A stretch of DNA of 64,000 nt from Nocardioides sp. zg-DK7169 (lineage in GTDB: Bacteria; Actinomycetota; Actinomycetes; Propionibacteriales; Nocardioidaceae), in NCBI RefSeq assembly GCF_013155365.1, contig NZ_JABJRA010000001.1:248001-312000 (forward strand). The letters are read 5' to 3'. Positions within the stretch are counted from its first letter, which is position 1. Every line of letters starts with the position of its first letter. The notes below the pieces were generated by a model, which was given only the letters and a program-made list of their open reading frames with translations, made no database searches and had not been told where the DNA came from. Positions 56,846 through 64,000 of the stretch are shown piece by piece. The position numbers and the translations under genes are program-made.

Positions 56846-57953
56846 ATGACCCTCACCGCGCCCCCGCCACCCGCCTCCACGCAGACGCCCCCGATCCGCG
56901 CCGGGCGGTCGGCTACCTTTCGGCTCTGACCGCGCTCGGCGTGGTCATGGTCGCCTGCCTCGGCGAGCCGGGGCTGAGCTTCACGGTCTTCCTCGGGGTC
57001 TCGGTCGTCATGGTCCTGCCGCTGCGGTTCGCGGGCCCGGCCGTGGCCGTCCTCGCGCTCGTCGTCCTGTCCCTGGGCAGTGTCGAGGCGTGGGGAACCC
57101 AGGTCGGGATCACGTTCGGGATCGTGGCCGCCTCGGTCGGCATCTTCGGCATGCGCGCGGTGATCAGCCGCAACCTGGAGCTGCTCCTGGTCCACGAGGA
57201 GAACGGCCGGCTCGCCGTCGAGAACGAGCGGATCCGACTGGCGCGCGACCTCCACGACATCCTCGGGCACTCCCTGACCGTGGTGACGGTCAAGGCGGAG
57301 CTGGCCCAGCGGCTGCTGGACGTCGACCTCGACCGCGCCCGCGCGGAGCTGGTCGACCTGGAGCGGCTCAGCCGCGACGCGCTGGGCGACGTACGCCACG
57401 CGGTGGCGGGCTACCGCGAGCTCACGCTGCCCGGCGAGCTGACCCGCGCCCGCGTCGCGCTGGAGGCGGCGGGGATCCGGGCGGTGCTCCCCCGGGCCGC
57501 CGACGAGGTGCCCTCCGAGCTGCGCGAGCTGTTCGCGTGGACGGTTCGCGAGGGCGTCACCAACGTCATCCGGCACTCCGGCGCCCGCGTGACGACCTTC
57601 GGGCGGCCGGGCTACCTGCGACGTGCCCTGCAGGCCGGCGCCGCGGGCTCGTCGTCAAGGACACCCCGGCAGCGCAGCTCGCCGACGCCGTACGCCGCGT
57701 GCACGCCGGCCTGCGCGTGGTGGACCCCGGGCTGGCCACCGACAGCCTGGTCGCGGGCGACTCGCCCCTGACCGCCCGGGAGACCGATGTGCTGCGGGCC
57801 TCGCGTGACGGCGCCCCGGTCGCGCGCATCGCCGCGCGCCTCTTCCTCTCCGAGGGCACCGTGCGCAACCACCTCTCCGCGGCCATCGGCAAGACCGGCG
57901 CCACCAACCGCGCGGAGGCCGTGATCACCGCCGAGGGGAACGGCTGGCTGTAG
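56846..57953 (+). pseudogene. Collapsed DesK/DesR-type two-component system (kinase fused to regulator remnant)
   Basis: The sensor part keeps membrane helices (YLSALTALGVVMVACLGE and following), the H-box RLARDLHDILGHSLTVVTV and the N-box VTNVIRHSGA, then jumps within the same frame into the receiver end of a LuxR-type regulator (TTFGRPGYLRRALQAGAAG). A one-base loss shifts the frame before VVKDTPAAQLADAVRRVHAG, and the HTH (LTARETDVLRASRDGAPVAR, FLSEGTVRNHLSAAIGKTGA) follows to the TAG. The kinase G boxes and the receiver's phospho-Asp are absent, so the system cannot signal. The N-terminal ATG frame also breaks near 56930. Confidence 0.85.
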
Positions 57954-57976
57954 GTCGGCACCGGATCACCGCATGC

Positions 57977-58855
57977 TCACCGCGGGCGGGTGAGCGCGTG
58001 CAGCATCTCCGCCCAGTGCCGCAGCGGGACCAGGTGCCCCTCCCCCTCGAGGAGCACCAGCTCGGCGTCGGGCAGGTGCGCGGCGAGCCACTCGCCGTTG
58101 GCCGGCGGCGCCATCTGGTCGCGGTCGCCGTACCAGAGGTGGACCGGGCAGCCCACGTCCTCGAGCCGGATCCCCCACGGCCCCACGAAGGCGACGTTGT
58201 CCCAGGCGATGGCCATCGTCCCCTGGCGCAGGGCCTCGCGGAACGACACGAGGAGCGCCCGGCGCGCATCCGCGTCGGCGACCACCTCCGGGTCGCTGGT
58301 CCCCCACATCCAGTCGATCCACGGCGCGTCCGGGTCCTCGCGGACCGACATCATCGCGTCGAGCAGCTCGGCGTTCCCGGTGCGGAACTGCTCGGCCGCC
58401 CGGACCGGGTCCGCCGGGAGGAAGGAGAGGGCCCGTCGGTCGTTGTCGTCGAGCGCATCGAGCGCGCGCGGCATCTGCTGCACCGGGGCCAGGCCGCCCG
58501 AGACGCCGACCCTGGTCACCCGATCACCCAGCACCGCGGCGGCGGCCAGGGCGAACGGTCCCCCGCCCGACCAGCCCAGGACGGCGACCTCGGACAGCCC
58601 GAGCCGGTCGGCGATCGCCTCGACGTCGTGGGCGACCAGGCGCAGCGTGGTCGGCGCCGGGTCGGACCGGCCGTAACCGGGCCGGTCGAAGCCGATCACC
58701 CGTACGCCCGTCCGCGCGCCGACCGCCGCGCCCGGATCGGCCTCCACGCGCGATCCTGGCGTGCCGTGGAGGTGCACCACGGGGACGCCGTCCGGGTCGC
58801 CGCCGTCGCGCACCATGACGCACCGGCCGGCGACGGAGACCTCGAGGTCGGGCAT
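57977..58855 (-). CDS. Alpha/beta hydrolase
   Basis: A 292-residue serine hydrolase. Oxyanion segment VVHLHGTPGSRVEADPG, nucleophile elbow VLGWSGGGPFALAAAAV, acid VHLWYGDRDQMAPPANGEWL, and His in LVLLEGEGHLVPLRHWAEM. A cap of ~80 residues (RALDALDDNDRRALSFLPAD) lies between. No signal peptide. A TAGCCT box ends 6 bases before the ATG, with no Shine-Dalgarno. Substrate is unknown. Confidence 0.88.
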   Translation of the reverse strand: MPDLEVSVAGRCVMVRDGGDPDGVPVVHLHGTPGSRVEADPGAAVGARTGVRVIGFDRPGYGRSDPAPTTLRLVAHDVEAIADRLGLSEVAVLGWSGGGPFALAAAAVLGDRVTRVGVSGGLAPVQQMPRALDALDDNDRRALSFLPADPVRAAEQFRTGNAELLDAMMSVREDPDAPWIDWMWGTSDPEVVADADARRALLVSFREALRQGTMAIAWDNVAFVGPWGIRLEDVGCPVHLWYGDRDQMAPPANGEWLAAHLPDAELVLLEGEGHLVPLRHWAEMLHALTRPR

Positions 58856-58971
58856 GGCGGGAGGCTACTCGAGTCCGCCCACGTCCTCGGCCGGCGTGCA
58901 CCTGGGCGGGGAGCCACGGTCGGGCCGGCCGGCATCTCCACCTCGCGCTCCTGGTCAGCGATCGCCTCGAG

Positions 58972-59012
58972 GGTTGAGTCGAGACTCCCGACCGGTTGAG
59001 TCGAGACTCCCG
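58972..59012. repeat. Two tandem 22-bp units containing a GAGTC palindrome
   Basis: GGTTGAGTCGAGACTCCCG appears at 58972 and again at 58994, a 22-base period. The centre GAGTC-GA-GACTC is a palindrome. The period equals that of repeat arrays A and B and the GAGTC core is shared, though the rest differs. The second unit abuts the decayed HNH tail, so it may be a breakpoint scar. Confidence 0.55.
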
Positions 59013-59242
59013 GACAACGCAAGGCCCTCGCGCTCCGTGACCGGGAGTGCCGCGCGGACGGCTGCACGATCCCCTCCACGTGGTGCGAGGCACATCATCT
59101 GAGGCCGTGATCAGCCGGCGGGAGGACCGACCTCGCGAACGCGCTGCTCCTCTGCTTCCACCACCACCATCTGATCGACGACGACCGCTACCTGCACCAA
59201 CGCATGCCGAACGGCGACCTCCGCTTCGCCAGGCGGACGTAG
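59003..59242 (+). pseudogene. Decayed C-terminal remnant of a DUF222/HNH gene
   Basis: Only the last ~77 codons of the family are present. They align in frame with the intact gene at 54.5 kb: [30 protein letters not shown], then RP and a TGA where the intact gene has Trp (NPWSAGG), continuing SAGGRTDLANALLLC, FHHHHLIDDDRYLHQRM and PNGDLRFARRT. The 5' part is missing and replaced by the tandem 22-bp repeat. Shared end sequences suggest a partial duplication or lost relative. Confidence 0.88.
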
Positions 59243-59349
59243 ATGCCTGATGGCCGCTAGCCGGGTAGCCGAGGTGGCACAGACCCACGTGGCGGATCTA
59301 CGCCCTGAACGTCCTCCCCGCGATCATCGCCGCGTCTACGGTGGCGCGC

Positions 59350-59514
59350 ATGACCGAGACAGTCACGCCCCAACAGCTGGCAGCCGAGCTGGGCGTCAGT
59401 CCCAGGACGATCCGCAAGTGGCTACGGGACCAGGGCTGGCAGAGCGTGCCCTACACGCGATGGCAGCTGGCACCTGAGCGAGCCGCCGAGGTCCGCGCAC
59501 GCTTCCGCGACTGA
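59350..59514 (+). CDS. Small helix-turn-helix protein
   Basis: A 54-residue ORF from ATG 59350 to TGA 59512-59514: MTETVTPQQLAAELGVSPRT, IRKWLRDQGWQSVPYTRWQL, then APERAAEVRARFRD. The first half is a clear helix-turn-helix (LAAELGVSPRTIRKWL) with a short wing, like MerR-type or excisionase-type DNA-binding domains. TACGGT ends 7 bases before the ATG, the same leaderless pattern as larger genes nearby. It may regulate something local, but no target can be named. Confidence 0.7.
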   Translation: MTETVTPQQLAAELGVSPRTIRKWLRDQGWQSVPYTRWQLAPERAAEVRARFRD

Positions 59515-59547
59515 CGGGGACGACAGGACCAGCGCCAGAGACGCACG

Positions 59548-59769
59548 CTAGGCATCCTGCGGCGGCCACCACACCTCCGGGATCGGGAGCGCCCACCAGC
59601 TGTCGGTGCGCGCGACGACGGGGGCGTCGGGGCCCTGGTCGAGGAGGCGTGCGAGGCGGAAGAGGTGGGCGGCGATGTCGGGCAGCCACGGCCCGTCCTC
59701 GTCCCAGCGCACCTGGTCGAGCACCCACCGCCAGGCCGCCTGCGCGGACCCGGCGTACGCCTCAGGCAT
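59548..59769 (-). CDS. Small hypothetical protein downstream of the GyrI-like gene
   Basis: A 73-residue ORF whose ATG overlaps the stop of the GyrI-like gene by 8 bases, so translational coupling is likely. Sequence: AAWRWVLDQVRWDEDGPWLP, DIAAHLFRLARLLDQGPD, WWALPIPEVWWPPQDA. It is Trp-rich and helical. No family recognised. Confidence 0.55.
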   Translation of the reverse strand: MPEAYAGSAQAAWRWVLDQVRWDEDGPWLPDIAAHLFRLARLLDQGPDAPVVARTDSWWALPIPEVWWPPQDA

Positions 59770-60379
59770 CCTCGACCGGCTGGCGCAGGATGGTGCGGAG
59801 CCGGGACGGCTCGACGCGACGGGCGTCGCTCAGGTAGATCTCGTGGTGCCGCCCGCGCATCCGCAGGCCGGCGTCGGGGATGAAGCGCTCGTGGATCTCG
59901 GCGAGCACGGCGGCCTCGGCGTCGTAGGGGCCGACGTGCAGGGTCTGGACGCACCGGCCTTCCTCGAGGGTCTCCAGGCGCAGCCGGTCGAGCGCGGGCG
60001 AGGCGCCGTCCTTGGCGGCGGCGCGGGTGACGGCGGCCGCCACCAGGTCGGGCGTGATCCAGTCGGGCGTCATGATCATCGCCGTCCAGTCCCACTGCGA
60101 CTTGTCGCGCCCGGAGGTGAACAGCGCCATGTCGGCGGCCCACCACAGCGCCTCCAGCGGCGGGACGACGTAGTCCCGGTCCAGCTCGCCCCTGCTGGCG
60201 GCCCGGACGGCGTAGGCCACGGGGAAGAGTGCGGCGATCGCGTCGGCGTACTCCCCCGCGGTGTTGGGGTCGCCGTGGCCGTCGACCATGAGGTACTGCA
60301 TCGGTGGCACCTCCACGAGGCGCAGCTCGCCGACCCGCGCGCGATAGGCGTCCAGCGTCCGCTTGAAGTCCGTCCTCAT
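59762..60379 (-). CDS. GyrI-like small molecule-binding domain protein
   Basis: A 205-residue cytoplasmic protein of the GyrI-like/SOUL-related superfamily: RLVEVPPMQYLMVDGHGDPN, DYVVPPLEALWWAADMALF, TLHVGPYDAEAAVLAEIHER, RMRGRHHEIYLSDARRVEPS. The GRHHEIYLSD block is a family mark; it lacks the DNA-binding domain found in MerR/AraC-type relatives. Such stand-alone proteins bind or hydrolyse small molecules. It is preceded by AGGCGC and no strong promoter. Confidence 0.85.
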   Translation of the reverse strand: MRTDFKRTLDAYRARVGELRLVEVPPMQYLMVDGHGDPNTAGEYADAIAALFPVAYAVRAASRGELDRDYVVPPLEALWWAADMALFTSGRDKSQWDWTAMIMTPDWITPDLVAAAVTRAAAKDGASPALDRLRLETLEEGRCVQTLHVGPYDAEAAVLAEIHERFIPDAGLRMRGRHHEIYLSDARRVEPSRLRTILRQPVEDA

Positions 60380-60401
60380 CGTGCGCCTCCCGGTCCTCGG
60401 T

Positions 60402-61304
60402 TCAGCCCTGCAGCTTCTCGAGCGCGGCCGCGGCCTCGTCGCGGGTACGGCGGGCGGCGGTGAGGCCGGCCTCGGCGGCGTCGCGGACCTGCTCGGCGTC
60501 GCTGAGCTCGTCGTCGACCTCCTCGGCCGCGGACTCCAGCTCGGCCAGGCGCCGGCGCAGCTCGTCCATCTCGGCCTGCAGCTGCAGCGACCTGGCCTCC
60601 AGGTCGCTGACCTCCGCGGCGGTGACGTCCCGGTCGTGCTCGGCGTCCTGCACCGCGTCCTCGGCGGCGGCGAGGGCGTCCTCGGCCGCGGCGCGCGCCT
60701 TGGCGTCCGCCTCCGGGTCCGGTACGACGTGCAGGCCCGGGCGGGCCTCGGGCGCGGCCTCCTCCGCGGGGCGCGGGCTCGCGGTGAACCCCAGGGCGCC
60801 CGGGAGCGCGACCGACTCGGCGAGGTCGACGGGGTCGACGCCGGTGGCCGCGAGCGGGGCGACCAGCAGGCCGCTGCGCACCGCGCGGGCGCAGTCCTCG
60901 TCGAGCATCGCGGCGGTCAGGGTGGCCTCGACCTGCTCGGCGACCGCCTCGGTGACCCGCTGGCCGCGCTCGCGGGCGACGGCGCGGGCCCGGGTGGTGA
61001 CGGCCGCGGTGAGCTGGCGGCGCTGCTTGGTGAGCGCGCGCAGCTCCTCGCCGTCCATGGACGCCTGCGCCTCGCGGAGCGCGGCCCCGAGGGCGAGCAC
61101 CTGCTCGACCTGCTCGGCCTCGCTGCGCACCAGCTGGTTGACCACCCACGCGGCGCTCGCGGGCTTGCGCAGCGCCTTCACCGGCGCCGCCTCGTCGGTG
61201 CCGCGCAGCTGCTTGGCCCGCGCGTCGCGGGCGGGGGTGAACTCCGCCAGCGCGAGCCCGTAGAGCTCGTCGGCGATGCCCAGCAGCTGCGCCTCGTCAG
61301 TCAC
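60402..61304 (-). CDS. Hypothetical coiled-coil protein
   Basis: A 300-residue protein. The first ~180 residues are helical (LYGLALAEFTPARDARAKQL, PASAAWVVNQLVRSEAEQVE, LTKQRRQLTAAVTTRARAV). After a Pro-rich linker, residues ~205-295 form a long coiled coil (AAEVSDLEARSLQLQAEMDE, LRRRLAELESAAEEVDDELS). No enzyme motif is visible. The GTG at 61304 overlaps the response-regulator stop by 8 bases, so it is co-transcribed with that gene. Confidence 0.75.
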   Translation of the reverse strand: MTDEAQLLGIADELYGLALAEFTPARDARAKQLRGTDEAAPVKALRKPASAAWVVNQLVRSEAEQVEQVLALGAALREAQASMDGEELRALTKQRRQLTAAVTTRARAVARERGQRVTEAVAEQVEATLTAAMLDEDCARAVRSGLLVAPLAATGVDPVDLAESVALPGALGFTASPRPAEEAAPEARPGLHVVPDPEADAKARAAAEDALAAAEDAVQDAEHDRDVTAAEVSDLEARSLQLQAEMDELRRRLAELESAAEEVDDELSDAEQVRDAAEAGLTAARRTRDEAAAALEKLQG

Positions 61305-62025
61305 CGTCGAGGCCCCGCTCGATCGCCCAGCGGGTGAGCTCGACGCGGTTGTGCATCTGCAGCTTGCGCAGGGTGTTCTGCACGTGGTTCTGCACGGTGC
61401 GGTGGGAGAGCACGAGGCGCTCGGCGATCTGCTTGTAGCTCATCCCCTTCGCGACCATCTTCAGCACCTCGGTCTCGCGCTCGGTCAGCTCGGGGTGCCC
61501 GGGGTCCTCGGGCCCGGCACCGGGGTCGGCCAGGCGACGGAACTCCCCCAGCACCAGCCCGGCCAGGCCGGCGGTGAACACGGTGTCGCCCGCGGCGACG
61601 CGGCGTACGGCGTCGATCAGCTCCTCACGGGAGGCCGACTTCACCAGGTAGCCGGTGGCGCCGGCCTTGACCGCCTCGAGCACGTCGCCCTGCTCGCCGG
61701 AGGCGGACAGGATCAGCACCCGGGCCGAGGGGTCGTGGCGCAGGACCTCCGCGGTGACCGCGACGCCGTTGGGCTCGGGGATCTGCAGGTCGAGCACCAG
61801 GACCTGGGGGCGGCAGGCGGGGAAGCGGGCGAGCGCCTGGCGGCCGTCGGCGGCCACGCCGACCACGTCGAACCCGGCCGCGGCCAGGTCGCGCTCCACC
61901 GCGTCGCGCCACATCGGGTGGTCGTCGACCACCATCACGCGCACCGGGGCCGGCTCCGCGGACGCCGGAGCGGCGGCCTCGGAAACGGCAGGGTCGGAGG
62001 CAGGGGCAGCGGGGGTCTCACGCAT
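61297..62025 (-). CDS. LuxR/NarL-family response regulator (MacR-type)
   Basis: A 242-residue regulator. An Ala/Pro-rich N-terminal stretch (~1-28) precedes the receiver: VMVVDDHPMWRDAVERDLAA, phospho-Asp in VLVLDLQIPEPNGVAVTAEV, Thr/Ser and Lys in LSASGEQ and YLVKSASREEL. The DNA-binding part is LTERETEVLKMVAKGMSYKQ and IAERLVLSHRTVQNHVQNTL. It lies in one operon with the MacS-type kinase two genes upstream, so they form a pair. Confidence 0.92.
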   Translation of the reverse strand: MRETPAAPASDPAVSEAAAPASAEPAPVRVMVVDDHPMWRDAVERDLAAAGFDVVGVAADGRQALARFPACRPQVLVLDLQIPEPNGVAVTAEVLRHDPSARVLILSASGEQGDVLEAVKAGATGYLVKSASREELIDAVRRVAAGDTVFTAGLAGLVLGEFRRLADPGAGPEDPGHPELTERETEVLKMVAKGMSYKQIAERLVLSHRTVQNHVQNTLRKLQMHNRVELTRWAIERGLDGD

Positions 62026-62560
62026 CGCCGACCGCCCGGTGGTAGCGCCCGCGGCGGTGCGCCAGCGCCTCGTGGTCCTCGCCGACGACGAGCTCCTCGA
62101 CGGTGCAGGTCAGCAGGTCCGACCAGCCGACGGTGGCCACCGACTCCAGGCGTACGCCGGCCCACGTGGTCGCCGTCGCCAACCGCGGGCCCCAGGCGGT
62201 CTGCTCGAACTCCGCCTGCCGGAACACCCCGCCCGGCGCCGGAGCGGTCCCGGCGAACATGTCGGCCAGGCCGCGGTCGGGCCAGGAGAGCAGCTGGACG
62301 ACGCAGCGCGCGCCGTCCTCGCCGGTCCCCGAGTCGCCCAGCGAGTCGCGCAGCGCGTCGGCCAGGTCGGAGTCGGGGTCCACCAGGGCGAGCAGGCGGG
62401 CGGGCTCACCGGCGGCGACCATCAGCGAGGTCACGGTCAGTCCCGCGCGGTCGGCACCGGAGCCGGTGGTCCACAGCGACACCGCGCCGCCGAGGCGTCC
62501 CCGCAGCCGCCGCACCCGGTCCTCCCCGGTGGGGAAGGGATGCGTGGAGTGGATCGTCAT
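62018..62560 (-). CDS. Flavin reductase-like FMN-binding domain protein
   Basis: A 180-residue protein of the flavin reductase-like split barrel: RLRGRLGGAVSLWTTGSGAD, AGLTVTSLMVAAGEPARLLA and TAWGPRLATATTWAGVRLES. Short of the full catalytic residues known in HpaC-type enzymes, but the fold pattern is recognisable. It sits between kinase and regulator with overlapping ends (8 and 4 bases), an arrangement seen in the macS-macR region of other actinobacteria. A redox-sensing role in the system is conceivable. Confidence 0.75.
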   Translation of the reverse strand: MTIHSTHPFPTGEDRVRRLRGRLGGAVSLWTTGSGADRAGLTVTSLMVAAGEPARLLALVDPDSDLADALRDSLGDSGTGEDGARCVVQLLSWPDRGLADMFAGTAPAPGGVFRQAEFEQTAWGPRLATATTWAGVRLESVATVGWSDLLTCTVEELVVGEDHEALAHRRGRYHRAVGDA

Positions 62561-63633
62561 GGGCCGACCCTAGGGCCCCGCGGGACGACGACCTCCCACT
62601 CGGTGCCGAACGCGCCGGTGCTGAGCTCGGCGCTGCCGCCGAGGTCGGCCACCCGGCCGCAGATCGACTGGCTGACGCCGAGGCGTCCCTGGGCGACGGC
62701 CTGGTCCAGCCGGCCGGCGGGGATCCCGGGGCCCTCGTCGCGCACCGAGATCGCCACCCGGTCGCCGACGTCCTCGAGCAGCACCCAGGCGGGCGCGTCC
62801 GCGCCGACGTGGGTCCGCACGTTGTCCAGGCAGGCGCGCACGACCGCCACCAGCTCCTCGACGGCGTGCGCGGCCAGCTCGACCGGGGCGCCGGGGGTGG
62901 CGACGCTGACCCGGGAGGAGCCGAGCGCGGCCAGCGCGGTGGTGAGGTCGGCGATGCCGGTGCGGTCCTCGGGGCCCACCGCGTCCTGGGCCTGGATCAG
63001 GCGGCGCAGCGCGGCCTCCTGCTCGCCGGCGAGACGGCCCAGCTCGGCGCCCTCGCCGCCCAGCTCGGCGCCGCGGCGCTGCACGAGCGCCAGCACCTGG
63101 AGCACGCCGTCGTGGACGGCCCGGCCGAGGCGCACCCGCTCGGCCTCCGCGGCCGCCTCGCGCTGGGCGCGGTCGCGCTCGGCGGCCATCCGTCGCAGCG
63201 AGTCCGCCATGTAGCCCACCACCGGACCGCCGATGAGCAGCAGGAAGACGTTGCCATAGTTGCCCTGGCTGACCTCGGCGCGCACCAGCAGGTCGGTGCC
63301 GGCGAGCACCGCGCCCGCGAGCAGCCCGCCGCGCACGCCGTACCGCACCGCGAGCGCGAGCAGCGGACCGGCGACCCAGAAGCCCGGCACCGTGGCCTGG
63401 AACCCCTCGCCCTTGAGCAGCGGGGACGACACCAGGGCCGCGACCGCGACCGCGAGGTCGAGCCCGAGCAGCACCGGCGTGCGCCGGGCGGCGTCCGCAC
63501 AGGCGTGCAGGACGTACGCCGTCCAGGCGCCGAGGAGCACCACGACCACGACGCCCGCGACCGGGCGCTGGAAGTTGTCGGCGTTCCAGAGGTTGACCGC
63601 GACCGTGTTGACCCAGAACACCACGCGCAGCAC
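62557..63633 (-). CDS. MacS-type sensor histidine kinase
   Basis: A kinase of at least 358 residues with five to six N-terminal membrane helices (LLAGAVLAGTDLLVRAEVSQ among them), H-box RLGRAVHDGVLQVLALVQRR, N-box ACLDNVRTHVGADAPAWVLL, G1 VRDEGPGIPAGRLDQAVA and G2 GRLGVSQSICGRVADLGGSA. The GTG at 63633 is the first clear start, but homologous sequence (PTVEDRLFRALAVLRVV) continues in frame upstream to the plsC stop, so the true start may be a rare codon there. It is the partner of the LuxR-type regulator two genes downstream. Confidence 0.88.
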   Translation of the reverse strand: MLRVVFWVNTVAVNLWNADNFQRPVAGVVVVVLLGAWTAYVLHACADAARRTPVLLGLDLAVAVAALVSSPLLKGEGFQATVPGFWVAGPLLALAVRYGVRGGLLAGAVLAGTDLLVRAEVSQGNYGNVFLLLIGGPVVGYMADSLRRMAAERDRAQREAAAEAERVRLGRAVHDGVLQVLALVQRRGAELGGEGAELGRLAGEQEAALRRLIQAQDAVGPEDRTGIADLTTALAALGSSRVSVATPGAPVELAAHAVEELVAVVRACLDNVRTHVGADAPAWVLLEDVGDRVAISVRDEGPGIPAGRLDQAVAQGRLGVSQSICGRVADLGGSAELSTGAFGTEWEVVVPRGPRVGP

Positions 63634-63698
63634 GGCGAGCGCGCGGAACAGCCGGTCCTCGACGGTCGGCGCCGGGCGGCGCCAACCGAGCGGGTCGA

Positions 63699-64000
63699 TC
63701 AGGACGCCTTCTTCTGCTCGGCCGCGTGGCGGGCGGCGCGGGCCTGCTCCTTCGCCTGCTCCTTGGAGAGCTCCTTGGCCTGGGCGGCGTACATGTCGAC
63801 GTACTCCTGGCCGGAGAGCCGCATGATCTCGTACATGATCTCGTCGGTGATCGAGCGCAGGATGTAGCGGTCGTTCTCCATGCCCTCGTAGCGCGAGAAG
63901 TCCAGCGGCTCGCCGAACTTCACCACCGGGCGGGTGAACCTGCCGAACTTCTTGCCGGGGGGCGCGACCACGTCGGTGCCGATCACGGCGACCGGGATCA
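63699..64000 (-). CDS. plsC: 1-acyl-sn-glycerol-3-phosphate acyltransferase, C-terminal part (cut by window edge)
   Basis: About 100 C-terminal residues are visible, entering from the right edge: IPVAVIGTDVVAPPGKKFGR, FTRPVVKFGEPLDFSRYEGM, ILRSITDEIMYEIMRLSGQE, YVDMYAAQAKELSKEQAKEQ. The PVAVIGTD and GKPL-like blocks are the end of the PlsC fold; the catalytic HxxxxD lies outside the window. A Lys/Glu-rich helical tail closes the protein. In mycobacteria and Streptomyces plsC lies in a similar place near aroG or the MacS/MacR pair. Confidence 0.85.
   Translation of the reverse strand, partial: IPVAVIGTDVVAPPGKKFGRFTRPVVKFGEPLDFSRYEGMENDRYILRSITDEIMYEIMRLSGQEYVDMYAAQAKELSKEQAKEQARAARHAAEQKKAS

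Noticed and set aside
1-64000. tRNA, rRNA, insertion sequences and prophage genes
   Set aside because: I read both strands and saw no tRNA-like or rRNA sequence, no transposase or integrase, and no terminal inverted repeats with target duplications. A covariance scan could still reveal a short tRNA I missed.

Overview
The window is a 64 kb stretch of very GC-rich DNA with dense, often overlapping genes, many GTG starts and strong G/C bias at third codon positions. The gene set (DivIVA/Wag31, SepF, PASTA kinase with an Rv2175c-type partner, DUF3040, SAV_6107 HEPN, class II DAHP synthase, MacS-type sensor) marks it as an actinobacterium. Protein style and gene order suggest Nocardioidaceae, Nocardioides-like; this is inference, as no rRNA gene or other taxonomic marker is present.

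Region 1 (1-21 kb, minus strand) is the division and cell wall (dcw) cluster. In transcription order it holds mraZ, a candidate mraW-type leader RNA, a 56-residue membrane ORF, rsmH, ftsL, ftsI, murE, (no murF), mraY, a degenerate murD, ftsW, murG, murC, ftsQ, ftsZ, pgeF, yggS, sepF, yggT and divIVA, followed by a TraR/DksA protein, lspA, rluD and a cut-off acetyltransferase. mraZ has a promoter overlaid by four 10-bp-spaced GTGG boxes. ftsZ has its own upstream region with a perfect 17-bp palindrome. Region 2 (21-26 kb, plus) is a MoxR ATPase, DUF58 and transglutaminase operon. Region 3 (26-42 kb) is mixed housekeeping: methyltransferase, metF, polyprenyl synthase, an Rv2175c-like protein and PASTA kinase pair, endonuclease IV, and two unrelated DAHP synthases.

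Region 4 (42-60 kb) is more variable. It carries a permease, a murL-murD2 operon, a PPi-type phosphofructokinase, glpK, a MarR/SDR pair with duplicated operators, an ECF41-type sigma factor with two matching promoters, a DUF222/HNH gene plus a decayed tail copy, a class A beta-lactamase, a frameshifted acetyltransferase and a collapsed two-component system. Region 5 (60-64 kb, minus) holds a GyrI-like protein, a coiled-coil protein, a LuxR-type response regulator, a flavin-reductase-like protein, a MacS-type sensor kinase and the start-less end of plsC.

The most interesting system spans two loci. The dcw-cluster MurD has lost its P-loop, its other catalytic motifs and its C-terminal domain, while a complete MurD2 lies next to MurL 30 kb away. 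MurD2 adds L-Glu to UDP-MurNAc-L-Ala and MurL epimerises it, so the cell probably makes peptidoglycan D-Glu by this route rather than through MurD and free D-Glu. murF is also missing from its usual slot. Separately, two convergent gene pairs are joined by arrays of a 22-bp repeat in head-to-head orientation, which look like an undescribed two-way terminator or palindromic element. About fifteen genes show a TANNNT box ending 5-8 nt before the start codon, so leaderless transcription appears common.
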